A stretch of DNA of 64,000 nt. Source: Vicugna pacos. Taxonomy: Eukaryota > Chordata > Mammalia > Artiodactyla > Camelidae. The position numbers were made by a program, and so were the translations under genes. Positions within the stretch are counted from its first letter, which is position 1. Each line of letters begins with the position of its first letter. The stretch lies in NCBI RefSeq assembly GCF_048564905.1, contig NC_133005.1, positions 5,335,001 through 5,399,000 of the forward strand, read 5' to 3'. Below the pieces are notes generated by a model, which was not told the DNA's origin, did not search any database, and saw only the letters and a list, made by a program, of their open reading frames with translations. This document shows positions 24,170-34,819 of this stretch, piece by piece.

Positions 24170-25270
24170 TCCACAGAGTTTGCATTTGGGACATAGATGA
24201 TGATCTTCATCCTTTAAAAAATACTACATGGAAATAAAAAGACTCATGAGAAAAGTTTAGTTAGTGAGTGCCTTAATCAATGAGGGTATTAACAAACTAA
24301 AGATCATTTAATGAAGGTGGTTAAGCGGAGACATCTGGGACTAGAACTCTGGAGATGGACCTGCCCCAGTGCCTTAGATAATTCATGGCACAGTCACCCC
24401 CTTGATTTCCTCTTGGCCCTGACCGGGGGTTCTGCCTAAATGCCAGCTGCTACAAGGTGGTTGATTATGACTTCTGTCCCGCTTAAGAGCCAAACAGGGT
24501 GGGAAGGACACTCAGCTCTCTCTCTCCAGGCACTCTCTGGACACTCCAGCTAGCACATGGCGAGGGCACAGACAGCTATTCTAGGTCGTCTTTAGGTCAG
24601 ACTCGCTCCATGCAGGGGATGGGCTTCCCGGCTCCTGTCTCGTATACGTCGGTTCACGCCCTTCAGGGTCTCACACACTGCCCTTTGGATGAGCAGATTC
24701 CATTCCACCCTAGGGCAGCAAATTCATATCAATATTTTGCTTTATTTTTGATGGTGAGCTCTTGCCTGACTCTAGCTCTAGCTCATTGTGTGACCCTGAG
24801 CAGACCATATCATTTATATTTGTCTTGTGGAGACAACCACAGCCATCTTGCAGCACTGCCAAGCTGTCAGGTGGCATCCTGCAACCAGCTTTTAAAAGTA
24901 TCATCCTCTGTGTCCCTTCAGAGGCCTTTCTAAAATACCTACTGGATTGGAATTATACTATCTACACCATCTCTCTTACCAGGTTACCTGGGCATTGAAG
25001 TAAGCTAATTCATGTTAAGGACTGAAAAGAATTGAAATGACTACATAACATCAAATTAGACTTTTTTTAACACTACCATTTTCCGTGAGATCAATTTTTG
25101 CAAACTTCCTAGAGGAGACATTTAAGTGATGTTACTGTAAACAATCTCTAAACATTTGACTCTGTCACAAAAGACATTTGACTCTGACACAAAAAGTGAT
25201 AAGTGAAATGTATTTGCTCATTTTTCACTACAAAGCTAAAAACTAAATACTGAGATGAAAATTAATGATA
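24170..25270. other. Unassigned non-coding stretch
   Basis: No gene recognised. A 144-codon plus-strand frame at 24499-24933 has low-complexity Ser/Leu content and no domain, so I do not call it. A 22-bp unit containing 'acatttgactctg' is repeated at 25152 and 25174. Confidence 0.4.
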
Positions 25271-25274
25271 TGAA

Positions 25275-25395
25275 GACATTTGACTCTTAACTCCTTCATA
25301 ACCGATACTATGTTTTATTTGTCCTGTCTCCCTAGAATCTAGCACAGTGCTGATCCTATAGTGGAAGCTTCATAAGTAATTACTGAATTAATTAA
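25275..25395 (+). mobile_element. L2/MIR-type 3' end
   Basis: 'tttatttgtcctgtctccct', 'agaatctagcacagtgctga' and 'agcttcataagtaattactg' match the shared 3' end of L2/MIR ('...cctagcacagtgcctggcacatagtaggtgctcaataaat'). Confidence 0.6.
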
Positions 25396-25399
25396 GAAC

Positions 25400-25905
25400 A
25401 TTCTCCAGGCCACACAGCTCATCAAAATAGTGCAGATCCTCAAATTCTCTTGTTTCTCTGTGAATAAAGAGATTGCATGGTTAATTCTCATCACATAAAT
25501 GTTTATGAAATGCCAAACATCTTTTTGCAGAATTCAGTGAATTATCTCCTATTGCCTTACTACTTTTCATGATAAACATTCTCTAGTTCCCTAAAATAGA
25601 CACAAAAGCCTTTTCTTTCTCTCCTGATGGTCAGAGCATTGGTGGATTTACTGTCATGGTGATGGACAGAATGAGAGCTCTAGTGCCAACTTCACGTACC
25701 TGGCTGGTGCAAAGTCTGGGTTGCACACCTTTTGATGTTTGTGAAGATGGAAGAGAAAAGGGAGTAAAGGGCTTGTAAATTAATTTGATAAGAAAAGCTC
25801 CTTAGTGGCTGGTGAAATGACTCAGGGACCACGTAGCACTTCACCGTTTCCAGGAATGGTCTTTAACTTGGTCAGAAGTCAGATTACTCACCTTAAAACT
25901 GGAGC
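25400..25905. other. Unassigned non-coding stretch
   Basis: No gene or repeat recognised. Confidence 0.4.
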
Positions 25906-25909
25906 GACC

Positions 25910-26110
25910 ACTGGCTGCCTGGAGGCGGGGTGTCGGGAGAGATGAACTGAAAGGAGGCACAGGAAACAATGGTGATGTTTGGTATCTTGGTTGCAGTGGT
26001 AATTTCATGGGTGTATATGTCTGTCAAAACTCATCCAACCGTACCCTTTGAATATGTCCAGTTAATTATAGATCAATTGTACCTGAGTAGATATCAGGGG
26101 GGAAAAAAAG
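25910..26110 (+). mobile_element. Old L1 3'UTR fragment
   Basis: 'tggctgcctggaggcggggt', 'ttggttgcagtggtaatttc', 'atgggtgtatatgtctgtca', 'tcatccaaccgtaccctttg' and 'aattatagatcaattgtacc' keep the order of an L1MA/MB/MC 3'UTR; short A-rich end. Confidence 0.65.
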
Positions 26111-26114
26111 GTGA

Positions 26115-26475
26115 GAGGACAGGACAAAGAACAAAGTAAGAGTTAGCAGGTGACGGAGAGAAAGAATCCTGGCTTTAGTCCTGGAAGGACTCTTAAAAAT
26201 CATGAAATGCCATGTTTCTTAAAGTGGGTTTTATTCAACAATAGTCTTGAAAGATGAGAGAAAAGTATGCTCCAAGGTCAAATAAACGTGGGAAAAGATG
26301 CATGTTTTCCATCAGAACACACTAACATAATAAATAGGCTTTAAGAAGTCCTGTAAAAAAATTCTCATTTATTTCATCTGGCATTCCCTAAATGTATTTC
26401 AGGTGACATTTATTCAAAATGCCCTTGTCTAGCTCAACACTTTCATGAAGACATAAGTAAAGCCATGTGGCTAAT
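26115..26475. other. Unassigned non-coding stretch
   Basis: No gene or repeat recognised. Confidence 0.4.
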
Positions 26476-26479
26476 TAAG

Positions 26480-26712
26480 AGACAGTATTAGTTAAAAGCA
26501 CAGGCTTTGACTGATGGATGTCTGGGCCTGTTCTACTGCTTACCCAGCAGTGAGATCATGGACAAGTCATAGAAACCATCCAAACCTCAGTTTTGCTCTC
26601 TGTAAAATGGGGTAAATAATGTAACCTAAATCACAGGGTTGTTCTGCATACTAAACAAGTAATTCATGAAAATGCTTAGGGCTGCGTAGAGCAGGCTGCA
26701 CTAAATACTAGA
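26480..26712 (+). mobile_element. MIR SINE
   Basis: 'ttagttaaaagcacaggctt' (head), 'gagatcatggacaagtcata', 'ctctgtaaaatggggtaaat' and 'cacagggttgttctgcatac' follow MIR from near the tRNA-like head through the core to the 3' part. Confidence 0.75.
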
Positions 26713-26714
26713 TT

Positions 26715-27600
26715 CTGTGGCTTAGTAAGAACTACAGTTCACATTTCAGATGTCCCCCAGCCCATCCCCTCAGACTGCAGAACCATCAGCAAGAAAACAA
26801 CCTCTGAATCCGTCAGGCTGTCCATGGACATTCATCGCCCACACTTAGTATTCCACAGCCAACCTCCTCCCTCTTTGTCATTCACACCATCTTACAAGTA
26901 GCACAGGGAGAAAGCAAAGGATGCAGAAAGACTGACTCAGTAAAACAGAAGTTCATCCTCTGGGGGCTGGCTCTGAGGTTGAATTTGCCACTTTACTCAA
27001 ATCAATGAAAACTTTTTGTGACATTCTGTCATTCCTCCAAATAAAGATACAGTGAATCTCTGTAAGTTGGGGGCTTAGGGTAGGAGGAAGCATAAAAGTG
27101 GCAAACTCAGAGAATCTCTGAAAAAACAAACAAACAAAACAAAATCCAGAAACCAGTGCTCCACTTGGCTTACCTGCCGCAGACCAGCACCAAACCCCAG
27201 ACACTTAATTAAGATTACTGAGAAATGCTGCTGGTTGTTAATATTCAGATGCGCTTTTATTTAATTATCCTGCTCTATCCACAAGTCCTCATCTCCAAAC
27301 TGACGACATGAGCGATCTGCACTCCATCAGAGGTGGAGCCCACCGCGCAGCACAGGCAGCCTTTCAGAACACATGCTGGGAAAGGATGGGGTTGCCATGG
27401 CAACACCGCCTGGCACTCTGGAGTCCTCCCTCCCCTTAGCACCCTCCTTGTCAGGCCCTCATCTTCCCTGGCAGATTTCTTTATTTTTTTCACTTCGTGA
27501 TTCACATGGACAAAGAGCAAGGAGGGGCAATTAAAGCCACACCATGCTAAGCTTTAGCTCTCTGTGTTGCTAAAGCACCCAGGATCAACAGAGTAATTAT
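26715..27600. other. Unassigned stretch, possible conserved non-coding DNA
   Basis: No gene or repeat recognised. Around 27200-27290 the sequence is rich in TAAT/ATTA cores ('ttaattaagattactgag', 'tttatttaattatcctg'), as in many conserved enhancers. This is suggestive only. Confidence 0.3.
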
Positions 27601-27604
27601 GTCC

Positions 27605-27738
27605 AGTTATTCCCAAAATGGGATGTACATGAGAATCACCCATAACTTAAATCCTGGATACCTGGGCTTGACCTCAGACCTATGAACTCACTCTTTCTGG
27701 GAATTCAGTCTAGGATTCCAGGCTTGTTTAATAATGCC
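27605..27738 (-). mobile_element. MER5-like DNA transposon fragment
   Basis: 'gggatgtacatgagaatcac', 'ggatacctgggcttgacctc' and 'ctggatttctggg'-like internal order resemble MER5-type hAT elements. Termini are not recognisable, so the assignment is weak. Confidence 0.4.
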
Positions 27739-27739
27739 A

Positions 27740-28610
27740 TGAATCCAGGGAAACACTAATTTATTCCAAATCTTTTATTTTATGCATAAAAAAAGAGATC
27801 CCAAAGCTCTGGGAAATGAATGAACCCAATCCCCTGACACCCTGGCAACTTTTTTATATTTGACACTCAAACTGAGCCTAATTTGATGTCCCCAAGTTCT
27901 AGGAGAATTTTCTGCACGTACTTGCTATGTGCCTAGTCTTATGGTAACATATCCTTTCCCCAAGTTTCCTGCCTCCAATTTGCTTAATTGATTAGTACCT
28001 GGCTTGTCTCTAAGTGTGGCTGATTATAAAAATTCTCTGGGTAATCTAGGAGAAATCTTCTTCCTCCCAAGTGTTTGTTTTGGCTTCTGTACAGGTTTTC
28101 CATCAGATAAACAAATCTAAAGACTTAACTTCTGGGCTAGATAATGGCTAAAAATCCCTTTCTTCCACTTTGTGAATATTGTATAGTCCTTTGAAACTGG
28201 ATTCAGAAATAACATACAGTCAGTGAATTCTGATTATTTGATGAATCTATTTTCCTGGATTTAGAGTAAATGATAAATTTTCTTTGATTTCCTGAGAGTT
28301 TATGAAAGATACACTAAACATGGGACATGTCTATAGGAACAAATTAACAGTATACTATTTTCTATTTATTTCCAAACTACTTGCTCTTGGAAACTGATCA
28401 AGTGTCAGTGAATTTTGGCCAGGCCAGACCCTGGGTGGTAAGTAACTCTAATAATCAGACTGAAGACTGTTAGATTCTGAAATTCTCAGCATAAATGATG
28501 CCTTTGAGTAATAACTCCCTACCTCTGCTTAATCCAGACTCTTCTGGCAGGATGCGGCTGCAAAGAACAGCACTGTGAAGCAGATGCTTCTGCTTGCTTA
28601 ACTCCTTTCA
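27740..28610. other. Unassigned non-coding stretch
   Basis: No gene or repeat recognised. Confidence 0.4.
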
Positions 28611-28616
28611 GCTAAA

Positions 28617-28834
28617 AGAGTTTCTCAACTCAGCACTATTGACATTGTGAGCCGGACAATTCTTTGTTGCAAGGGCTGTCTTGCGCATCGCAGGATGTTT
28701 AGCAGCATCTTTGACGCTTACTCCCTAGGTACTAGTGGCCCTCCTCTCTGTTGTGACGACCTAAAATGTCTCCAGACATTGCCAAATGTCCCCGGTGGAG
28801 TGGGGTGGCAAAATCACCCTTGATTGAGAACTAC
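28617..28834 (+). mobile_element. MER20-like hAT-Charlie element
   Basis: Both ends carry the inverted 'tttctcaact' / 'gattgagaac' type terminal repeat. Between them, 'gcactattgacattgtgagc', 'caattctttgttgcaagggc', 'caggatgtttagcagcatct' and 'atgtctccagacattgccaa' match MER20 end to end, at close to its usual 219 bp. Non-autonomous. Confidence 0.8.
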
Positions 28835-28944
28835 AGCTCTAGAATTTATTGGCCTGGAACACTCCATACGTGATTCTCTCCCACAGCTACTTTTAGAACG
28901 TTTTCTTCCATAGCTTCAGCCAAACTGCCTACTTAGTTCTTTCC

Positions 28945-29640
28945 TTTATAATATCTTTATTGAGATATAATTCACATACCACAAAATCCATCCATTTAAA
29001 GTGTACAGTTCAATGGCTTTAGTATACCCACAGAGTTGGGCAGCCATCACCACAATCTACGTTTAGAACATTTTCATCACCTCAAAAAGAAACTCTACCC
29101 ATTAGCAGTCATTCCCTATTCCACACTTCCTCCAAGCCTAGGCATCCACTAATCTTTCTTTCTATATAGATTTCCCTATTCTGGACTTTCACATATATAG
29201 TACACTTACACAACATGTGGTCTTTTGTGATTGCCTTCATAATACTTTCAAGATTCAGTCATGTTGTTGCATGTGTTAGTAATTCATTCCTTTTTATTAT
29301 TGACTAATATCCCATTGTGTGGACATACCATATTTTGTTTATCCAGCCTTCAGTCCATAGACAGTTGGGTCATTTTCATTGTTCGGCTATTATGAATAAT
29401 GCTGTAAGGAACACTCATGTACAATGTTTTTCTTCTGCATAGTTACATGTTTTTATTTCTCTTGGCAATATGCCTGGGAGTGGTACTGCTAGTCACATGG
29501 TAACTCTAAGTTTAACATTTGAAGAACTTCCAAGCTGTTTTCCAGTGACCGTACCATGTACATTCTCACCAGCAGTGCGTGAGGATTCCAACTGTTCCAC
29601 AAGTCTGCTACATTCTTGTGCTCCACCTACATTACTGGGG
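28945..29640 (-). mobile_element. L1MB-type 3' end
   Basis: Reversed L1: 'tttattgagatataattcac', 'ccatttaaagtgtacagttc', 'agccatcaccacaatctacg', 'tattgactaatatcccattg' and, at the right end, ORF2 tail sequence ('acattctcaccagcagtgcg'). About 700 bp, 5'-truncated, frame lost. Confidence 0.8.
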
Positions 29641-29644
29641 GCTG

Positions 29645-30226
29645 CCTCCTAGGTATTTATTTAGTTTAGTGACACTACATATAATGCTGGGCTGAGTGCA
29701 TGCCCTTTGGTGATAAAATAAATATTTAAAAAATAATAAGAAGCATTTTATTATCACCACCTATGCTCATTATTCTCAGGAAAAATGGCTAGAAAGCAAT
29801 CATTAAAAACCAAAACCATCAGTTTAGAAAACCTCTCCACCACTACCCAATTTCATTTAAGCTCTGTGTATCTAACAACCCCATGAAACAACTCACCTCA
29901 CTCAAATGTACAGTCTGCAGTTAGCTAATTTTGGGGAAAGCTGACCTTCCAAAACTGGACCTTCTGTTCAAGCATGTGCTGAGTTCTATTTCACTTTTTA
30001 TACATTTAAAATGACTGTTGGTTACACCAGCTTTAGAATTTTCCTGAAACCATGCTTGTAAAGCATAGTTTGCCCAATTATTCAATGTGGTTAAACCAGC
30101 CAAAGATTGTCTTCTGGTGAGAATTGTGGACCCACTGACAAATGCTTCCTCTGATCATGTCTAAGGGGAGATGAGGAAGATGTTCATTTAGGAATATGTC
30201 CCTTCCCTCAGCTTTTATACAATGTG
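29645..30226. other. Unassigned non-coding stretch
   Basis: No gene or repeat recognised. Confidence 0.4.
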
Positions 30227-30230
30227 AGTC

Positions 30231-30714
30231 TGTAATAGGGAAGAACAAATCTGACTCCATATTGGATCTGTTTTTTCACTTTAACTTTTGTGTTCTATTG
30301 CTTTTGCTACAAGTTAACCACTAAAGGGATATTGCCTGTATGCTTAAATTACACAGAATGGACTATTCTGGAAACGCTTCCCAAGTGATGAGTTTAAGTT
30401 AAAATATCTGTGTTTAGTTCACAGGAAACATCTTGACCAGGCCCACCTATGAATGACTGCAAGAAGGAAGAAATTAACACATCCCCTCTGGAGTCTGACT
30501 AGAACCAGGAAATGTTTGCTTCTATTCCCTCCCCTTTAGGTATAAAAGAAGCTGGAATCCTAACTCAGGCAAGGTGGTTCTTTGGGACACTAGTCCACCA
30601 TCTTCTTGGTCTGTTGACTTTCCGAATAAAGTCACTATTTCTTGTCCCAACAACTTATCTCTAGCTTTACCAGCCTGTTGTGTGGCAGGCAGTACAAGCT
30701 TGGACTCAGTAACA
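30231..30714 (+). mobile_element. ERV1-type solo LTR (fossil)
   Basis: A 484-bp LTR with TGTAATAG...AGTAACA ends, flanked by a perfect 4-bp direct repeat AGTC (30227-30230 and 30715-30718), as expected for a class I (gammaretrovirus-like) integration. A TATA box ('ggtataaaagaagc') lies near 30538 and a poly-A signal ('aataaa') near 30624, which outlines U3, R and U5. No gag, pol or env follows, so it is a solo LTR left by recombination between two LTRs. Its family name is not certain. The repeats are intact, but the body looks old. Confidence 0.85.
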
Positions 30715-30719
30715 AGTCC

Positions 30720-31235
30720 TGCTCCTAAGCTCTTGAGTCATTTAAGGACATTTGGATCAATAAGAGTCTTTGATTCTAAGCAAGAGAAATCTACTCATCT
30801 AGGATAAGCAAACAAGGGAATTCAATAGAAGGATGCTCACAGAACCTGAATCAGGGGAGGGATGGGAACCCCAGGGGGCAGTAAGAATTCAGACAGCAGA
30901 AGGAAATGATGAAGCTGTTGTGTCATCTGCTTTGTGGATTTATGGAATAAAATGTTGTTTATTGTTTAAAAAATATATAACTAACTCTTCTCAATAGTTT
31001 GTTTGTTTTGACCTTCTGGATATTGTGAAACTTTTCATTGTTCATCTTTCTTTCATTGTGACAGTTATTAGAAAATCTAAACCTTCTAAGTTGTTCATCA
31101 CTGGCAGGTGGGTAAACTGTGTGGCTAGAGGTTTGTATACTAACCTGGTTCAGCATTTTAATTACCAATTACCTCACATCTCTTACTTATCATGATGTGT
31201 TCTATCTCAAGTGCTAGGGTAGCTACTATTATTTC
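30720..31235. other. Unassigned non-coding stretch
   Basis: No gene or repeat recognised; AT-rich at 30940-31000. Confidence 0.4.
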
Positions 31236-31239
31236 ATGG

Positions 31240-31440
31240 TTCTTATGCTCCAGCAGTGGGCTGAGCACCTTAAGTGTATTATTTTCTTTAATCCACATGC
31301 CCCACCCCAAAAGCCAGAAGGCTACTGTTACTATTATATTTACGGCTGAAGGCACTAAGATTTAGAGAGACTAGGTGACCTGCAAAAGTTCACATGGCTA
31401 TAAGGGGCAGAGCTGAGTTTCAAGCATTTAAGTGACAAGA
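31240..31440 (-). mobile_element. MIR SINE
   Basis: Reversed MIR with 'gagcaccttaagtgtattat', 'ctgaaggcactaagatttag', 'agagactaggtgacctgcaa', 'aagttcacatggctataagg'. Confidence 0.65.
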
Positions 31441-31499
31441 ACTTTTAGAGTCATACCTAACTTCTCAGATCACTTTAGACATACCTTCAATTATAATTT

Positions 31500-31613
31500 T
31501 AAATAATAATAGTGATGGTGTAATAGCCATTGCTAACATTTATTGGCAGTGTACCGTTCACCAACACTGTGCTAAATGAGCTTCATTCAATATCTTGTAG
31601 AATTTTGCAGCAG
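31500..31613 (-). mobile_element. MIR/L2-type fragment
   Basis: 'ctaacatttattggcagtgt', 'acactgtgctaaatgagctt' and 'cattcaatatcttgtagaat' match the 3' half of a reversed MIR. It stops where the MLT1 LTR starts, so the LTR may have inserted into it. Confidence 0.5.
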
Positions 31614-31984
31614 TGTTACAGACTGAACTGCATCACCCATAATGTATAGGTTTAAGCCCTAACCTCCGATGTGACTGGATTTGGAGACAGAGCCTCTAAA
31701 GAGGGAATTAAGGTTAGATGAGGTCATAGGTGTGGGACCCTAACCTGATAGGACTAGTGTCCTCTTGAAGAGGAAGAGAGACCAGGAGCACATGCACATA
31801 CAGAAAAAGGCCCTGTCGGGGCACAGTGAGAAGGGAGCCCCTGAAATCCAAGGAGAGGCCTCAGGAGAAATCACCCCTGCTGACTTCTTGATCTTGGACT
31901 TCCAACCTCCGAAACTATGAGAAAGTTGATTTCTTTTGTTTAAGTTACCTGGTCTGTGGCATGGCAGCCCTAGCAAACTAATAG
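31614..31984 (+). mobile_element. MLT1-type MaLR solo LTR (fossil)
   Basis: About 370 bp from 'tgttacagactgaactgc' to 'agccctagcaaactaata'. Internal landmarks: 'gggaattaaggttagatgag', 'gactagtgtcctcttgaaga', 'cctgctgacttcttgatctt', 'gtttaagttacctggtctgt'. These place it confidently in the MLT1 group of ERVL-MaLR. Eutherian-wide age class. No internal region beside it. Confidence 0.88.
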
Positions 31985-32014
31985 AGGCACGTTTTGCTTC
32001 TGTCTGTCCTTTAA

Positions 32015-32274
32015 GGAGAGAAAAAATTCATGACACCGGATTTGGCAATGATTTTTTGGACCTGACACCAAAAGCCCAGGCAACAACAACAAAATAAAGT
32101 AGACAAATTGGACCTCATCAAAATAAAAAACTCCTGTGCATCAAAGCACACAATCAACAGAGTGGAAAGGCAACCCATAGAATGGGAGAAAATATTTACA
32201 AATCACGTGTCTGATATGAGGTTAATATCCAGAATATATAAGGAACTCCTACAATTCAACAACGAAAACCCCAC
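32015..32274 (+). mobile_element. Old L1 ORF2 tail, left half
   Basis: 'ggcaatgattttttggacct', 'aattggacctcatcaaaata', 'ggcaacccatagaatgggag' and 'ggttaatatccagaatatat' are the ORF2 C-terminal region of an old L1 on the plus strand. The same element resumes at about 32473 after a younger L1 tail. Confidence 0.8.
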
Positions 32275-32472
32275 AAATTTGTAGATCTGACAGGCATATA
32301 CAGAACAGATAAACAATTTATACTATATAGCACAGGGAAAGATAGACAAGATCTTGTGGTAGCTCACAGAGAAAAAAATGTGACAATGAAGATATGCATG
32401 TTCATGTATAACTGAAACATTGTTAAACGACTATCACTCAATAAAAAAATGTAAAAAAAAAAAAAAAACAAC
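32275..32472 (+). mobile_element. Young L1 3' tail nested in older L1
   Basis: Begins 'tttgtagatctgacaggcat', then 'tatagcacagggaaagatag', 'caagatcttgtggtagctca', 'tgttcatgtataactgaaac' and 'gactatcactcaataaaaaa', ending in an A run at about 32453-32468. Same 3' family as 46680-46997, but it lacks about 35 bp present there just after 'gtataactgaaa'. Target-site copies look like 'aacccc acaa' / 'aacaaccc acaa' and are imperfect. Confidence 0.75.
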
Positions 32473-33320
32473 AACCCACAATAAATCAATTAGCAAATGG
32501 CCAAAGGGCTTAAATAGACATTTCTCTAAAGAAGATATACAAATGGCTACTAAGCACATGAAAAATGCTCAATATCACTAATCATCATGGAAATGCAAAT
32601 CAAATCTACAATAAGATAATACCTCATATGTCAAGGATGTGAGGCAATTGGAACCTTTGTGCACTGTTAGTTGTAATGTAAAATGGTGCAGCCACTATGG
32701 AAAACAGTATGGCGATTCCTCGAAAAATTAAAAATAGCATTACTGAATGATCCAGCAATTTCATTTCTGAGTGTTTTCCCAAAAGAATTGCAAGGAGGGA
32801 CTCAAATAGATATCTGTATACCCTTGTTCAAAGCAGCATTATTCACAATAGCCAAAAGGTAGAAAAAACCCAAATGTCCACCAACAGAAGAACTGATAAA
32901 CAAAATGTTGTATATATATAAAGTGAAAAATTATTCAACCTTAAAAGAGAAGGAATTCTGATACGTGCTACAACATAAATGTACCTTGAGGACACGATAC
33001 TAGATTAAATAAGCCAGACACAAAAAGACAAATATTGTGTGATTCTACTTATATGAAATGTGTAGAGTAGTCAAAATCATACAGACAGAGTGTAGTGTGG
33101 TGGTTGCCTTCGCTTGAGGGGCACTGGGCAGAGGGAGGGAAGGGGGAGTTGTTCTTTAATGGATGCATAATTTCAGTTGTGCAAGACAAAAATAATTCTG
33201 GAGATGGATGGTGGTGAAGTTTACACAACAATGGGAAGGTACTTAATGTCACTGAAATATACACATAAAATTATTAAGATAAAAATGTACATGTGCATGT
33301 TACCAACAATTAAAATTTTT
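32473..33320 (+). mobile_element. Old L1 ORF2 tail and 3'UTR, right half
   Basis: Continues the copy seen at 32015: 'atggccaaagggcttaaata', 'gaagatatacaaatggctac', 'gcagccactatggaaaacag', 'cagcattattcacaatagcc', then the 3'UTR ('ctggagatggatggtggtga', 'ttacacaacaatgggaaggt'). The 3'UTR is L1MA/MB-like. Frames are broken throughout. Confidence 0.85.
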
Positions 33321-33329
33321 AAAAATTAA

Positions 33330-33600
33330 ATCACATAAAATCTCCATATATTTGTAAATTTAAAAAAATCCAAATTACTCAGAAGTAAAAGAAGAAATGA
33401 TACTAGATTCTTTAAAGTCTTAGAACTAGATAATAATTTTAATAATTCTCCTTTTCATAACAGATAAGATATAGATAATGCGGCATCTTAAATTCTTAAA
33501 ATTATAAGAGAAAAAAAAGAGAATAGACTTTTCAATTTTAAAATGAGAAATTATTTCTTAGGACAAAGACAACTTTAAAAAAAGTATGGATATACCAGAA
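33330..33600. other. AT-rich stretch between two old L1s
   Basis: No specific match; A-rich runs near 33361 and 33511 suggest decayed L1 sequence. Confidence 0.35.
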
Positions 33601-33604
33601 TCTA

Positions 33605-34372
33605 TCATTTTCATCCATCAATAGCCCCACTAAAAAGTGAAAGAGCAAGTCACAGCCAGGAAGAATGTGCCTACAGTTCATGTAACAAAGACAAGACTGC
33701 TATCTAGAATATATAAATAGATTCTAGAAATCAATAAGACAAACCACTCAATGGAAAAATGGAAAAAACATATGGAAGGAAAAGTTACAGAAGGGAGAAC
33801 AAAGAACAATAAATATATGAAAAGACGTTCCATCTTTCTACTAATCAGGGAAGTGGGAATTCAAACAACAGTGTACTAGCATTTCAGAACGAGCCATTGG
33901 GTAACATGAATCTGAGGCTACTAGGTGTGGAAAAGATGCAGAACAAAGGAACTCTCATTCACTGCTGCAGGGAGGGTAAATTGACACAATCATCTGGGGG
34001 AAAAATGACAGCATTTATTAAAGCTGAAGATGCAGGTATCTAGTGACCTAGCAACTTCATCCCTAAGCACATATCTAGAGAAACTCTTGCACATGTGGTA
34101 AAAAAGACACATACAAAGTATTCATAGGAGAAGGTTGTAATAGCAAACATTTGGCAATAGCGTAATTCCATCAACAGGAGCATGGGGAAATCTACTGTGG
34201 CACATTTATGCAGTGAAATACAATCCAGCAATGAAAATACATAAACCAAAGCTACACATAACAGTACGGATAAATCTTACGAGCATATGTTGAGGGAAAA
34301 AAATCAAGTTACAGAAGAATACATAACATTGCTATTTTATTTATAGACATTTTAAAAACATGTACAATTGGA
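33605..34372 (+). mobile_element. Very old L1M ORF2 tail
   Basis: Same gene region as the preceding copy but more diverged: 'tgctatctagaatatataaa', 'caataagacaaaccactcaa', 'ggaactctcattcactgctg', 'aggagcatggggaaatctac', 'tgcagtgaaatacaatccag'. Plus strand; L1MC/MD/ME age class. Confidence 0.7.
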
Positions 34373-34375
34373 TGT

Positions 34376-34473
34376 GCCCAAGACTAAAATTGCTGAGTCT
34401 CGGGGTGTATTAACCTTTAGTTTTGTGAAATAACACCAAATGTTTCCTAAGGGTTGCTTTGTATTTTTCCATC
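34376..34473 (-). mobile_element. Short L1 ORF2 fragment
   Basis: 'aaaattgctgagtctcgggg' followed by 'ttttgtgaaataacaccaaa' resembles the reversed L1 segment '...tggaattgctgggtcatagggta...'. Short, low confidence. Confidence 0.4.
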
Positions 34474-34815
34474 TGACGGTCAGTCAGGTGTGGCCACATG
34501 AACAGACACAGGAGAGACACAAAGACACAAAGTTTGTTATACTCACAGATCCTAGAGAGGCAGAGTCATCCATGCCATGAAGGCAGCACCTGGGCAGAGC
34601 ACTAAGGGAGTGGGATCAACCAAGCAGGTGGGGAGCAGAGAGGCAGACAGACAGACAAGGGACCCGTGGGCAAGATCAGGGTGGAGTGCACCAGCAAAAG
34701 GCACAGGGAGATTTCCTTAGTATATCTGAATGTCACTCGGTTAGAACAAATTGACTCTTTGGGCGTTGTAACCCCTCTTGTCTCCAGCCGTCATTCCAGT
34801 AAAGCCTGTCCTACA
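34474..34815 (-). mobile_element. Candidate solo LTR (fossil)
   Basis: Read in reverse it starts 'tgtaggacaggctttactg' and passes through 'gagtataacaaactttgtgt' (a likely decayed poly-A signal and R region) into a T/C-rich U5-like part ending in TGACCGTCA. The TG...CA ends and this layout fit an ERV1-type LTR. No flanking repeat is evident. Family not recognised. Confidence 0.5.
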
Positions 34816-34819
34816 CAGA

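Noticed and set aside
24499-24933. 144-codon plus-strand frame
   Set aside because: No domain, no splice or promoter context, low-complexity Ser/Leu content; length is within chance for this composition.
27325-27420. Possible exon or CpG-rich segment
   Set aside because: Short GC-rich patch without an open frame or splice sites that agree.
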